From Rhodomicrobium sp. R_RK_3 (GTDB taxonomy: Bacteria; Pseudomonadota; Alphaproteobacteria; Rhizobiales; Rhodomicrobiaceae): DNA of 64,000 bases. The stretch's first letter is position 1; each line of letters starts with the position of its first letter. Location: contig NZ_MWLK01000039.1 in NCBI RefSeq assembly GCF_002198715.1, positions 62,001 to 126,000 on the forward strand, in the 5' to 3' direction. The notes beneath the pieces are model-generated. The model ran no database searches and was not told the DNA's origin. It saw only the letters and a program-made list of their open reading frames with translations. The translations under genes were made by a program, and so were the position numbers. Shown here in pieces: positions 43,654 through 55,085 of the stretch.

Positions 43654-44049
43654 TCAGGCAAGGGCGCAGCCATCGTCGGATTTGGCCCTTTTCTCGGCCA
43701 GCCCATAGGCGGTTTCGCGCGCCTGCATTTCGCTCCAGACCTCCTCCGGCGTGATGCCCAGAGCGGCCCATAAAACGGCAAGATGATAGATGAGATCCGC
43801 GCTCTCAAGCACCACTTCCGCGCGGTCGGAGACCGCTGCCGCCACGGCCGCCTCGCCGGCTTCCTCGATCAGCTTCTTGGCCATCTTCTGCCGTCCGCTG
43901 ACCGCCAGCCGCGCGGTCCGTGGCGGAACCGGCGCCGCATGGCGCAGATGCGCATCGAGCGAATGCCACAGCCGGCCGATGACATCGGTTCCCTGGCCCG
44001 CAAGGCTGTTGCCGTTTGCGGTCGGCGGGCGCGGCGCTGCATCGGTCAT
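43654..44049 (-). CDS. hisE: Phosphoribosyl-ATP pyrophosphatase
   Basis: 131 residues. HisE removes pyrophosphate from phosphoribosyl-ATP in histidine synthesis. The MazG-like helical core is visible: KMAKKLIEEAGEAAVAAAVSDRAEVVLESADLIYHLAVLW, with the metal-binding Glu/Asp residues EEAGE and ESAD. The start at 44049 (MTDAAPRPP) has GGAAAG upstream. The gene stands alone, without other his genes in the window. A variable N-terminal part of about 45 residues precedes the core. Confidence 0.85.
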   Translation of the reverse strand: MTDAAPRPPTANGNSLAGQGTDVIGRLWHSLDAHLRHAAPVPPRTARLAVSGRQKMAKKLIEEAGEAAVAAAVSDRAEVVLESADLIYHLAVLWAALGITPEEVWSEMQARETAYGLAEKRAKSDDGCALA

Positions 44050-44285
44050 TGTCTTTCCTTCTCCCTTCAGCCGCGCGCGGATCATAAATTCCGGCAAATC
44101 GCGGATGTCAGCCGGTTAGGATGGGCATTCATAATCCACAGGGCAAGTGATAAACGCCTCAAAAACGTAAAGGTCTTGCTAGCGCCGCCTTATTCGCGCC
44201 GCCACCGGGACAATCGCTGGCTGCGCCCATCGGTATTTGCTCGGAGCTTGCAATGTCTTTCGAACCGTTGCAGGATTGTCACCTT

Positions 44286-44378
44286 TCCCGAGGGGGGCCG
44301 GTGGCAGCCGGCTGAGATCGAACCAACGCCGTTCGACCACCCTATGAACCTGATCCGGCTCGTACCGGCGTAGGGACG
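44286..44378 (+). promoter_or_regulatory. TPP riboswitch (THI element)
   Basis: The conserved THI-box parts appear in order: GGCTGAGA at 44310-44317, then ACCCTATGAACCTGATC, the GGCTCGTACCGGCGTAGGGA end, and a pairing 5' strand (TTTCCCGAGGGGGGCC). The terminal AGGGA serves as the Shine-Dalgarno sequence of the next ORF, about seven bases before the ATG at 44384, so TPP binding would block translation initiation (inference). It controls an acetyltransferase-thiC operon. Confidence 0.9.
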
Positions 44379-44383
44379 GAGTG

Positions 44384-46830
<2,447 letters not shown>

Positions 46831-46856
46831 TTCACGCCGTCGCGGGCGCCAGATTC

Positions 46857-47373
46857 ATGCAAGAATTGATAATGATTGCCGGCCCTAATGGGGCCGGCAA
46901 AACCTCCTTTGCCAATGAATATCTTCCGGTCTCAAGGAACCGTCTCGTCTTCGTCAATGCGGATGAAATCGCCCGCGAGGTCGAACACGGGGTTGTCGCC
47001 AGCGGCAATCGATCTTCGCGCCGGCAGGACGATGTTGGCGCGCATCGACGAGCTCGTAGAGGCTCAACAGGAGCTGATGCTTGAGACGACGCTGGCTTCC
47101 TTGACCTACGCGACGAAGATTCCCAAATGGCGACAGGCAGGATATTCCGTCGCCTTAATATACCTGCGCTTGCCGAATGTGGAGACTTCGATCGAGCGCG
47201 TTCGCCGTCGAGTCGCGGCAGGCGGACATGACATACCGGAGGGAGTCATCCGCAAGCGCTTTGCCAAGAGTCTTGATTACCTTGAGCGGATTTATAAGCC
47301 GCTCGTTGACGAATGGTACATATGGGATAGTCTCGAGGGTGACTTTGCTCGAGTCGAAGCTTGGGATGATTGA
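46857..47373 (+). pseudogene. Zeta toxin-like P-loop ATPase gene with a single frameshift
   Basis: The first frame gives MQELIMIAGPNGAGKTSFAN with a Walker A motif and then VFVNADEIAREVEHG. The second frame continues LSPAAIDLRAGRTMLARIDELVEAQQELMLETTLAS and ends with a stop at 47371-47373. Removing one G from the four-base run at 46989-46992 (ACGGGGTTG) joins them into a continuous protein of about 171 residues with the expected zeta-toxin order of motifs. As given, the gene is broken; a sequencing error is possible. The stop overlaps the next gene's start by one base (TGATG). Confidence 0.8.
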
Positions 47374-47579
47374 TGGCAAAGTTCATTGACAAAGAAAAAG
47401 TCAGCAGCGCGCTGAAGCGTGCGGCAAAGATTGCCACGACCGGTCCGAGGGAGGCTCGGTCCGGGCGCTTTACTGCTCGGGACGCGAAGACTGGCCAGTT
47501 CATTGACCATCCGTCTCGCCTGCCGGAGAAGGCTAGGGCCAAATCCGGCGAAGGCGACGATCGCTCTGAGAAGCCCTGA
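47373..47579 (+). CDS. Small protein paired with the zeta-like gene
   Basis: 68 residues, basic: MAKFIDKEKVSSALKRAAKI and then ATTGPREARSGRFTARDAKTGQFIDHP. It is translationally coupled to the zeta-like frame by TGATG. Whether it is an antitoxin is inference; canonical epsilon antitoxins are upstream and acidic, so this would be a different arrangement. The frame is intact although its partner is frameshifted. Confidence 0.6.
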   Translation: MAKFIDKEKVSSALKRAAKIATTGPREARSGRFTARDAKTGQFIDHPSRLPEKARAKSGEGDDRSEKP

Positions 47580-47587
47580 CGCCCTCC

Positions 47588-48478
47588 TCAAAGCCCATCG
47601 ATCGGCACCTTCAGAAACCGCTTCCCGCTGTCATCCGGCTCGGGCAGGTTGCCGCCTCTGATGTTCACCTGGATCGACGGGATGATCAGCTTCGGCATCC
47701 CTAGCGTCTTGTCGCGCGCCTCACGCATGGCGACGAACTCGTCCTCGGAAATCCCCTCGCGCACGTGGATGTTGTTCGCCCGCTCCTCGGCGACGGTGGT
47801 CTCCCAGCCGATGGCGCGGCCGCCGGGGCCGTAATCATGGCACATGAACAGGCGCATCTCGGCGGGCAGCGCCAGCAGCGTCTTGATCGAGCGGTAGAGC
47901 TGGCGGGCGTCGCCGCCGGGAAAGTCGGCGCGGGCGGTGCCGCCATCGGGCATGAACAGCGTGTCGCCGACGAAAGCCGCGTCGCCGATCACATGCGTCA
48001 TGCAGGCGGGCGTGTGGCCGGGCGTGTGGATGACGAAAGCCCTCATCGTGCCGATCTGGTAGCTGTCCCCGTCCTTGAACAGGCGGTCGAACTGGCTGCC
48101 GTCGCGCTGGAATTCGGTGCCCTCGTTGAAGATTTTGCCGAAGACGTCCTGCACGATGGTGATGTTCTCGCCGATGCCGAGCTTGCCGCCGAGGGTGCGC
48201 TGGATATAGGGCGCAGCCGAAAGGTGGTCGGCATGGGCGTGCGTCTCGATCAGCCATTCGACGCGCAATCCGGCGTCCTGCACATGGCGGATGATCCTGT
48301 CCGCCGAGCCGTAGCTGATGCGGCCTGAGGCCATGTCGATATCCATGACGCTGTCGATGATGGCGCAGGCGGGCGAAAGCGGGTCCTTCACCACATAGGA
48401 AATCGTGTTGGTCTCCGGATCGAAGAAGCCGGTGACCTCCGGCTTGACGCCCATATCGGGGAAGGCGCTTTCGGGCAT
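47588..48478 (-). CDS. Metallo-beta-lactamase-fold hydrolase (persulfide dioxygenase-like)
   Basis: 296 residues. Metal ligands: ETHAHADHLSAAPYI (HxHxDH), HTPGHTPACM, FVGDTLFMPDGGTARADFPGGDA and MCHDYGPGGR. The GTARADFPGGDA stretch and MCHDYGP are characteristic of the ETHE1 / persulfide dioxygenase-like and Blh-like group, which handles sulfane sulfur or glutathione persulfide. The start at 48478 has GGAGA six bases upstream; the frame to 48565 is not favoured. It is divergent from a thioredoxin-like gene, which may hint at a shared role in sulfur chemistry. Confidence 0.88.
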   Translation of the reverse strand: MPESAFPDMGVKPEVTGFFDPETNTISYVVKDPLSPACAIIDSVMDIDMASGRISYGSADRIIRHVQDAGLRVEWLIETHAHADHLSAAPYIQRTLGGKLGIGENITIVQDVFGKIFNEGTEFQRDGSQFDRLFKDGDSYQIGTMRAFVIHTPGHTPACMTHVIGDAAFVGDTLFMPDGGTARADFPGGDARQLYRSIKTLLALPAEMRLFMCHDYGPGGRAIGWETTVAEERANNIHVREGISEDEFVAMREARDKTLGMPKLIIPSIQVNIRGGNLPEPDDSGKRFLKVPIDGL

Positions 48479-48633
48479 GTCTGTCTCCGATGAAACTGTG
48501 ATCCGGGCGGCGGCAATCCGCGCCGGCGCGGCGATCTTGCGGGAAAACGCTTTAGGAACCGCCATATGGCGGCGGGCGCGACGGCGCGCGACCCGCTTTA
48601 AAATTCGCTCATATCCTCGTATAAGTCCAGGTT

Positions 48634-49071
48634 ATGAAGACATTCGTCCCCGCGAGTTCGCTCGTACGCGCCGCCGCCGCCCTATGCTGGCTGTTGGCTC
48701 TTATCACTTTCGCCGCTCCCGTCAGCGCCGGCGAATTGCTGGTCGTCAGCCGGCCGGACTGCGTCTATTGCAAGGCCTGGGAGATGGAGGTCGGCGCATT
48801 CTATCCGAAAACCGATGTCGGCAAGATCGCGCCCTTGCGCCGCATCGCCATCGAGAAGCTGGCGGCGACGCCCTATGCTTTCAAGGAGCCGGTCACTGCG
48901 ACGCCGACCTTCGTGCTGATGGACGGCACGATGGAAGTCGGCCGCATCATCGGCTATTCCGACCGCGCCGATTTCTGGCAATCGCTGAAAGCCCTGCTCA
49001 ACCACGCCGACCCGGAAGCCTCCCCCGCGCTGCGCAAGGCCGAGGCGGCGGGTGGTCGAGCCGGTGGATAG
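48634..49071 (+). CDS. Exported thioredoxin-fold protein
   Basis: 145 residues with a signal peptide (LCWLLALITFAAPVSAG). The active site is CVYC in SRPDCVYCKAWEMEVG, and cis-Pro lies in VTATPTFVLMDG. Size and pattern resemble the SoxS/SoxW-type periplasmic thioredoxins. It would reduce or oxidise thiols in the periplasm; no partner (SoxV, DsbD) is in the window. It is divergent from the metallo-hydrolase gene. A family C repeat follows. Confidence 0.8.
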   Translation: MKTFVPASSLVRAAAALCWLLALITFAAPVSAGELLVVSRPDCVYCKAWEMEVGAFYPKTDVGKIAPLRRIAIEKLAATPYAFKEPVTATPTFVLMDGTMEVGRIIGYSDRADFWQSLKALLNHADPEASPALRKAEAAGGRAGG

Positions 49072-49084
49072 GATCTGCCTCTTT

Positions 49085-49196
49085 CGTCGTCCCGGCCGCC
49101 GCGAAGCGGTTAGCCGGGACCTAATCACCTATCCGCGATTGCTGCGGCAAGAGCAGATGCGAGTGGGCCCCCACTCTGACGGGCTGGGGCGACGAG
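49085..49196. repeat. Intergenic repeat, family C, copy 1
   Basis: About 110 bases beginning CGTCGTCCCGG and ending GGGGCGACGAG. It contains TATCCGCGATTGCTGCGGCAAG, which is nearly repeated in the copy at 58652 (TATCCGCGAACGCTGCGGCAAG). Confidence 0.65.
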
Positions 49197-49276
49197 GGAC
49201 TAGTGCTGCGCATGAGAGGCGGCTTTCCGAGAGATTGTAGCCTCGCACCGGCCCTCTCCCATGTGGGCTACGGGAT

Positions 49277-49460
49277 TCACACATCCTGGTCCTGATGGGC
49301 GACGGTGACGCCTTCGATGCGGTCGAAGAGACGGTCGAGGCCGCGGGCCATGGTCTTGAGGCCGGGCGATTGTAATAGCAGTTGCGCCTCGGGGCGGCCA
49401 AATGCGGCGCCAGCGGGTTCGCCGTCCCGGACGCCGTGCGGCCGCTTGGGAGGAGCCGTA
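49277..49460 (-). pseudogene. Possible decayed gene end without a start
   Basis: On the minus strand a frame of about 60 codons ends in TGA at 49277-49279. The last part reads AQLLLQSPGLKTMARGLDRL and then FDRIEGVTVAHQDQDV, with natural-looking codon use. An in-frame stop (TAA) lies upstream near 49465 and no start with a ribosome site is visible. I do not recognise the family. The rest of 49197-49658 holds no supported gene. Confidence 0.3.
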
Positions 49461-49658
49461 GTGCCTTATCGATCGTTTGTAACCGCTCACCGGGCACGCT
49501 TCCCCCGCAAGTGGAGCGAGTTCCGGGCCGCGAACATGAGCAGCAAGCCGAACCATATGGCCGGCCGTAAGTCGCAAAAACTCAACTGCGCGTCGTTAGG
49601 GGGGAAGCGCGCCCCGCTGCCGCGCGGCAGAGTTCGATAGGCAAAGCAGGAAGTCCCC

Positions 49659-50912
49659 ATGCGCCGCTTTTCGCTGAGAACGCTCATCGCCGAGGCCTTC
49701 AACGCCCATCAGGGCTGGGAGCGGCAATGGCGCAATCCGGAGCCGAAACCGGCCTATGACGTGATCATCGTCGGCGCGGGCGGGCATGGGCTGGCGACCG
49801 CCTTCTACCTCGCCAGCGAGCACGGCGTCACCAATGTCGCGGTGATCGAGAAGGGCTGGCTGGGGGGCGGCAATACCGGCCGCAACACCACCATCATCCG
49901 CTCCAACTACCTCTATGACGAGAGCGCCGGCCTCTACGAGCACGCCGTCAAGCTTTGGGAAGGGCTGTCGCAGGCGCTGAATTACAACGTCATGTACTCG
50001 CAGCGCGGCGTGCTGATGCTGGCGCATAACGTCCACGACGTGCAGAGTTTCAAGCGACACGTCTACGCGAACCGCCTGCAAGGCATCGACAATGAATGGC
50101 TGACCCCGGAGCAAGCGAAAGCCTTCTGCCCGCCGCTGAACATTTCGCGTGACCTGCGCTATCCGGTGCTCGGGGGGGCGTTGCAGCGGCGCGGCGGCGT
50201 GGCGCGGCATGACGCCGTCGCCTGGGGCTATGCGCGGGCGGCCGACGCGCTCGGCGTCGACATCATCCAGAATTGCGAGGTCACCGGCTTCCGGCGCAAC
50301 GCCAGCGGCGCCGTCGAAGCCGTCGAGACAAGCCGGGGCACCATCAAGGCGAAGCGCGTCGGCGTCGTCGCGGCGGGCCATACGAGCGTGATCCTGGCAC
50401 GCGCGGGACTGCGGATGCCGCTGGAAAGCTTCCCGCTGCAAGCGCTGGTGTCCGAGCCGGTCAAGCCGGTCTTCCCTTGCGTCGTGATGTCGAATGCGGT
50501 CCACGCCTATATCTCGCAATCGGACAAGGGCGAACTCGTCATCGGCGCGGGGACGGATCAGTATGTCTCCTATAGCCAGCAGGGCGGGCTGCATGTGCCG
50601 ATGCACGCGCTGGACGCCATCTGCGAGCTGTTCCCGCAATTTTCGCGGATGAGAATGCTGCGGAGCTGGGGCGGCATTGTCGACGTCACACCCGACCGCT
50701 CGCCCATCATCGGCAAGACGGCTGTGCCCGGCTTGTTCGTCAATTGCGGCTGGGGCACCGGCGGCTTCAAGGCGACGCCCGGCTCGGGCCATGTCTTCGC
50801 CCATACGCTGGCGACGGGCGAGCCGCACCCGCTGAACGCGCCCTTCACCCTCGACCGCTTCCGCACCGGCCGCCTGATCGACGAAGCCGCCGCCGCCGCC
50901 GTCACGCATTAG
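49659..50912 (+). CDS. soxB: Sarcosine oxidase subunit beta
   Basis: 417 residues. The FAD-binding Rossmann motif is [18 protein letters not shown] near residues 33-50, and [20 protein letters not shown] is typical of the beta subunit of heterotetrameric sarcosine oxidase. The C-terminal [18 protein letters not shown] and [16 protein letters not shown] follow. It demethylates sarcosine to glycine with covalent FMN and FAD shared with the other subunits. AGGAAG precedes the ATG. A family A repeat separates it from soxD, so coupling with the rest is looser than usual. Confidence 0.95.
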   Translation: MRRFSLRTLIAEAFNAHQGWERQWRNPEPKPAYDVIIVGAGGHGLATAFYLASEHGVTNVAVIEKGWLGGGNTGRNTTIIRSNYLYDESAGLYEHAVKLWEGLSQALNYNVMYSQRGVLMLAHNVHDVQSFKRHVYANRLQGIDNEWLTPEQAKAFCPPLNISRDLRYPVLGGALQRRGGVARHDAVAWGYARAADALGVDIIQNCEVTGFRRNASGAVEAVETSRGTIKAKRVGVVAAGHTSVILARAGLRMPLESFPLQALVSEPVKPVFPCVVMSNAVHAYISQSDKGELVIGAGTDQYVSYSQQGGLHVPMHALDAICELFPQFSRMRMLRSWGGIVDVTPDRSPIIGKTAVPGLFVNCGWGTGGFKATPGSGHVFAHTLATGEPHPLNAPFTLDRFRTGRLIDEAAAAAVTH

Positions 50913-50950
50913 AGGTCGGTGGTATGCACGACGCCCATCACACCCTCAGC

Positions 50951-51057
50951 CGAAATCCCCGCGAAGGCGGGGACCCAGTACGCCGCAGCGCGAGAGGTGA
51001 GGCAATGCGCCAATTCGAGTTTGTGAATACTGGATCCCCGCCTTCGCGGGGAATTCG
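50951..51057. repeat. Intergenic repeat, family A, copy 3
   Basis: 107 bases bounded by CGAAATCCCCGCGAAGGCGGGG and CCCCGCCTTCGCGGGGAATTCG. The inner part, from CAGTACGCCGCAGCG to TTTGTGAATACTGG, has the orientation of copy 1. It sits between soxB and soxD inside the sarcosine oxidase operon. Confidence 0.85.
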
Positions 51058-51080
51058 AAAAACCCGTTAGAGACCCCGCC

Positions 51081-51365
51081 ATGCTGCTGATCCCCTGTCC
51101 CTATTGCGGCGAACGGCCGGAGCTGGAATTCCGCTGCGGCGGCGAGGCGCATATCGCCCGCGCGGCCGATCCGTCGGCGGTGGACGACGGTGCGTGGTCG
51201 GAGTTCCTGTTCTCGCGCGGCAACCCTAAGGGGCTTTACGCCGAGCGCTGGAACCATGCGCATGGCTGCCAGCGCTGGTTCAACGCCATCCGCGACACGG
51301 CCAGCGACCGCTTCGTCGAAAGCTACAAGATGGGCGAGAAACGCCCGCTCCCAGGAGGCGAATAA
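51081..51365 (+). CDS. soxD: Sarcosine oxidase subunit delta
   Basis: 94 residues. The zinc-binding CPYCGERPELEF near the N-terminus and the HAHGCQRWFNAIRDT segment give three Cys and His ligands, as in the delta subunit. Its stop overlaps the soxA start by one base (TAATG). It has a structural role in the four-subunit enzyme. Confidence 0.95.
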   Translation: MLLIPCPYCGERPELEFRCGGEAHIARAADPSAVDDGAWSEFLFSRGNPKGLYAERWNHAHGCQRWFNAIRDTASDRFVESYKMGEKRPLPGGE

Positions 51366-54343
51366 TGGCCGGCGTCAACCGTCTCCCGCGCGGCGGCCGC
51401 ATCGACCGCGCCAAGCCCGTCTCGATCAGCTTCAACGGCCAGACGCTGTCCGGTTATGCGGGCGACACCGTCGCCTCGCTGCTGCTCGCCAACGGCATCC
51501 ATCTCGTCGGCCGCTCGTTCAAATATCACCGGCCGCGCGGCATCCTCAGCCACGGCTCCGACGAGCCGAATGCGCTGCTCTCCATCGACCGCGGCCCCGG
51601 CAAGATCGACCCGAATAACCGCGCGACCGTGGCCGAAGCGCGGGGTGGCCTCGTCACCGCGTCGCAGAACCATTGGCCCTCGCTCAATTTCGATGTCGGC
51701 GCGATCAACGACCGGCTCTCGCCGATCTTCGTCGCGGGCTTCTACTACAAGACCTTCATGTGGCCGCGCCGCTTCTGGGACAGGGTCTATGAGCCGAACA
51801 TCCGCGCCGCCGCCGGACTCGGCAAATCGCCTGACGGCCCTGACGCCGACCGCTACGGCAATCGCCACGCCCATTGCGACGTGCTCGTCGTCGGCGCGGG
51901 ACCGGCGGGGCTGGCGGCGGCGCTCGCGGCGTCCGAGGGCGGCAAGCGCATCATACTGGCCGATGAGCAGGCCGAGTTCGGCGGCTCGCTGCTGCATGAC
52001 GTGACCTCGACCGTCGACGGGACGGCGGCGCAGGACTGGGCCGCGCAGGCCATCGCGATGCTGAAGGCGCGCGAAAACGTCACGCTGCTGACCCGCACGA
52101 CGGCCTTCGGCTATTACAATCACAACCACGTCGCGATGGCCGAGCGCATCACCGACCATCTCGAAAACGCGCCCGACCATCTCCCCCGCGAGCGCCTCTG
52201 GCAGGTCCGCGCGGGCGCAGTGATCCTGGCGACCGGCTCGCATGAGCGCCCGCTGGTCTTCGCCGACAATGACCGGCCGGGCATCATGCTGGCCGAAAGC
52301 ATCCGCGCCTTCGTCAACCGCTACGCCGTCGCGCCCGGCCGGCGGATCGTCATCGCGACGAGCGGGGCCTCGGCCTACCGCGCGGCTGCCGATGCGCACG
52401 CTGCGGGGCTGGCCGTCACCGTTGTCGATATTCGCCTCGAAGCCGATTGCGGGCCGGAAGTCGCGTTCGTCAGGCAGAAGGGCATCGACGTCCTGACCAG
52501 CCATACCGTCATCGCGGCGACCGGCCGCAAGCGCGTCACCGGCCTGATCGTCGCCCCGCTTGGCAGCGAGGGCCGCGTCGGCGCGCGCCGGACGCTGGCG
52601 GCGGATTGCGTCGGCATGTCGGGCGGCTGGACGCCTTCGGTGCATCTGTTCTCGCAATCGCGCGGCAAGCTGCGCTTCGACGATGCCATCGACGCTTTCG
52701 TGCCGGGCCAGTCCGTGCAGGCCGAGCGCTCCGCAGGTGCCGCGCGGGGTAGCTACGATCTCGCCGACTGCATCGCCGATGGCTTTGCCGCCGGCGACCC
52801 GCTCACCGCACGCCCGCGCCTCGCTGCCACGCCCAGCCTCACCGGCTTCCAGCCCGTCCGCATCCTGCCGACCGACGCGGATGCAACGCGCGTCCGCGCC
52901 TTCGTCGATTTCCAGAACGACGTCACCGCCAAGGATATCGGCCTCGCCGTGCGCGAGGGCTTCGAATCCGTCGAGCACGTCAAGCGCTACACCACCACCG
53001 GCATGGCGACCGACCAGGGCAAGACCTCGAACATGAACGCCCTCGGCCTGATGGCGGGCATCCAGGGCAAGGCGCTGCCGGCGGTCGGCACCACGACCTT
53101 CCGCCCGCCCTATACGCCTGTCACCTTCGGCACGCTGGTCGGCCCCGCCAAGAATGCGCTATTCGACCCGGCCCGCATTACGCCCATCCACGGCTGGGCC
53201 AAGGAGCACGGCGCAGAATTCGAGAATGTCGGCCTCTGGAAACGCGCCTGGTATTTCCCGCAAGGCCGCGAGACCATGCACGAAGCGGTCGCGCGCGAAT
53301 GCAAGGCGGTGCGCGAGGGCGTCGGCATCTTCGACGCCTCGACGCTCGGCAAGATCGAGGTCGTCGGCCCCGACGCCGCCGAGTTCATGAACCGCATCTA
53401 CATCAACGCCTGGACCAAGCTGAAGCCGGGCGCCTGCCGCTACGGGCTGATGCTGAAGGAGGACGGCTTCATCATGGATGACGGCGTCGTAGCGCGGCTG
53501 GCGGAGGACCGCTTCCACGTCACCACCACGACCGGCGGCGCGGCGCGCGTGCTCCAGCATATGGAGGACTATCTCCAGACCGAGTGGCCGGACTTGCGCG
53601 TCTTCCTCACCTCGATCACCGAGCAATATGCCGTCATCGCCCTGCAAGGCCCGAAGGCGCGCGAGGTGATCGCGCCGCTCGTCTCCGACATCGACCTGTC
53701 GGGCGAGGCGTTCCCGCATATGACTGTGCGTACCGGCTTCATCTGCGGCGTGCCGACCCGGCTGTTCCGCGTCTCCTTCACCGGCGAACTGGGCTTTGAA
53801 ATCAACGTCCCGTCCGATCACGGCCGCGCCGTCTGGGAAGCCATTTACGAGCGCGGCAGGGCGTTCGGCATCACGCCCTACGGTACCGAGACCATGCATG
53901 TGCTGCGCGCCGAGCGCGGCTTCATCATCGTCGGCCAGGAGACGGACGGCACCGTCACGCCCGACGATGTCGGCCTCGGCGGCATGATCGCCAAGGCCAA
54001 GCCGGATTTCGTCGGCAAACGCTCGCTGGCGCGGCCGGACATCGTGGCGGCCGGGCGCAAGCAGCTCATCGGCCTCGTCACCGACGATCCGTCGCTCGTG
54101 CTGGACGAGGGCGCGCAGATCATCGACGACCGCCATCGCCCGGTCCCGATAAAGGCCCTCGGCCATGTGACGTCGAGCTATTGGAGCGCAGCTTGCGGTC
54201 GATCCATCGCGCTGGCGCTGGTCGCGGGCGGGCGCGAGCGGATGGGCGAGACGCTCTATGTCACGACTCCGGACAGCTTCGCCGCGGCGCGCGTGACGGC
54301 CCCGGTCTTCTTCGACGAGAAGGGAGCGCGCGTCCATGCTTGA
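51365..54343 (+). CDS. soxA: Sarcosine oxidase subunit alpha
   Basis: 992 residues, the usual length. Domains in order: a ferredoxin-like N-terminal part (about 15-105, SISFNGQTLSGYAGDTVAS), an FAD/NAD-binding core with VLVVGAGPAGLAAALAAS near 172-190, and a C-terminal GcvT-like folate-binding domain (about 600-990, from GAEFENVGLWKRAWYFP). The last transfers the formaldehyde unit to tetrahydrofolate. AGGAGG lies before the start, inside the soxD end. The gene overlaps soxG by eight bases. Confidence 0.95.
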   Translation: MAGVNRLPRGGRIDRAKPVSISFNGQTLSGYAGDTVASLLLANGIHLVGRSFKYHRPRGILSHGSDEPNALLSIDRGPGKIDPNNRATVAEARGGLVTASQNHWPSLNFDVGAINDRLSPIFVAGFYYKTFMWPRRFWDRVYEPNIRAAAGLGKSPDGPDADRYGNRHAHCDVLVVGAGPAGLAAALAASEGGKRIILADEQAEFGGSLLHDVTSTVDGTAAQDWAAQAIAMLKARENVTLLTRTTAFGYYNHNHVAMAERITDHLENAPDHLPRERLWQVRAGAVILATGSHERPLVFADNDRPGIMLAESIRAFVNRYAVAPGRRIVIATSGASAYRAAADAHAAGLAVTVVDIRLEADCGPEVAFVRQKGIDVLTSHTVIAATGRKRVTGLIVAPLGSEGRVGARRTLAADCVGMSGGWTPSVHLFSQSRGKLRFDDAIDAFVPGQSVQAERSAGAARGSYDLADCIADGFAAGDPLTARPRLAATPSLTGFQPVRILPTDADATRVRAFVDFQNDVTAKDIGLAVREGFESVEHVKRYTTTGMATDQGKTSNMNALGLMAGIQGKALPAVGTTTFRPPYTPVTFGTLVGPAKNALFDPARITPIHGWAKEHGAEFENVGLWKRAWYFPQGRETMHEAVARECKAVREGVGIFDASTLGKIEVVGPDAAEFMNRIYINAWTKLKPGACRYGLMLKEDGFIMDDGVVARLAEDRFHVTTTTGGAARVLQHMEDYLQTEWPDLRVFLTSITEQYAVIALQGPKAREVIAPLVSDIDLSGEAFPHMTVRTGFICGVPTRLFRVSFTGELGFEINVPSDHGRAVWEAIYERGRAFGITPYGTETMHVLRAERGFIIVGQETDGTVTPDDVGLGGMIAKAKPDFVGKRSLARPDIVAAGRKQLIGLVTDDPSLVLDEGAQIIDDRHRPVPIKALGHVTSSYWSAACGRSIALALVAGGRERMGETLYVTTPDSFAAARVTAPVFFDEKGARVHA

Positions 54344-54899
54344 GACCCCGAACGCCGCCCGCCGCGTCTCCGCCTTCGCCGATGCGGTCAGCCCCGCAGG
54401 CATCCGCCCGCTGCCGGGCGCGGCGCGCTTTGCCCTGCGGCTCCGCGAGGCGGACGCCACCGGTGAGGCCGCAGGCTTCCGCCTGGATCAGCCGCTGAAC
54501 ACCTTCGCCGCGCAGGGCGACCGGCTGTCGCTCCGGCTCGGGCCGAATGAGTGGCTGCTGATCGGTCCCGAAGCCGATGCCGACGCCATCGCCGCCGAAA
54601 TCGCCGCGGCACTCGGCACACGCTTCCACACGCTGGTCGATATCGGCCATCGTAACGTCGCCATCGAAGTCAAAGGCCCGCACGCCGCCGACATCCTCAA
54701 CGCCGGCTGCCCGCTCGACCTGTTCGACGCGCGCTTCCCAACCGGCACCGCAACGCGCACACTGCTCGGCAAGGCGGAGATCGTGCTGATGCGCCTCGAC
54801 GATGCGCCGACCTACCGCGTCGAATGCTGGCGCTCCTTCGCCACCTACGTGCACGACTTCCTAACCGAGGCGGCGCAGGAATTCGACGCCGGGACATGA
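54336..54899 (+). CDS. soxG: Sarcosine oxidase subunit gamma
   Basis: 187 residues. The gamma subunit pattern RLGPNEWLLIGPEADADAI and HRNVAIEVKGPHAADILNAGCPLDL is clear, with VECWRSFATYVHDFL near the end. It completes the soxBDAG set. Its start lies inside the soxA end, so the two are translationally coupled. A family B repeat follows. Confidence 0.93.
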   Translation: MLETPNAARRVSAFADAVSPAGIRPLPGAARFALRLREADATGEAAGFRLDQPLNTFAAQGDRLSLRLGPNEWLLIGPEADADAIAAEIAAALGTRFHTLVDIGHRNVAIEVKGPHAADILNAGCPLDLFDARFPTGTATRTLLGKAEIVLMRLDDAPTYRVECWRSFATYVHDFLTEAAQEFDAGT

Positions 54900-54932
54900 T
54901 CAGATGAGGTGGACGCAACCAACCCTGCCGCT

Positions 54933-55062
54933 TGCCGCAGCGAACCCTCTCCAAGGGGAGAGGGCGCGCGAAGTGTGCCGGGTGAGGGGTTGCGGATTCA
55001 CGGCTGAGGCACCAACCCCTCACCCTAGCCCTCTCCCCAGGGAGAGGGAACTAGGCTGCGGC
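54933..55062. repeat. Intergenic repeat, family B, copy 3
   Basis: Bounded by GCCGCAG and CTGCGGC, with CCCTCTCC-AAGG-GGAGAGGG and CCCTCTCCCCAGGGAGAGGG inside. Closest in the window to copy 1 (11829), sharing GGTGAGGGGTTGCGGA in the middle. Confidence 0.75.
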
Positions 55063-55085
55063 TTATGGATGGGTGGGCCGCTCCC

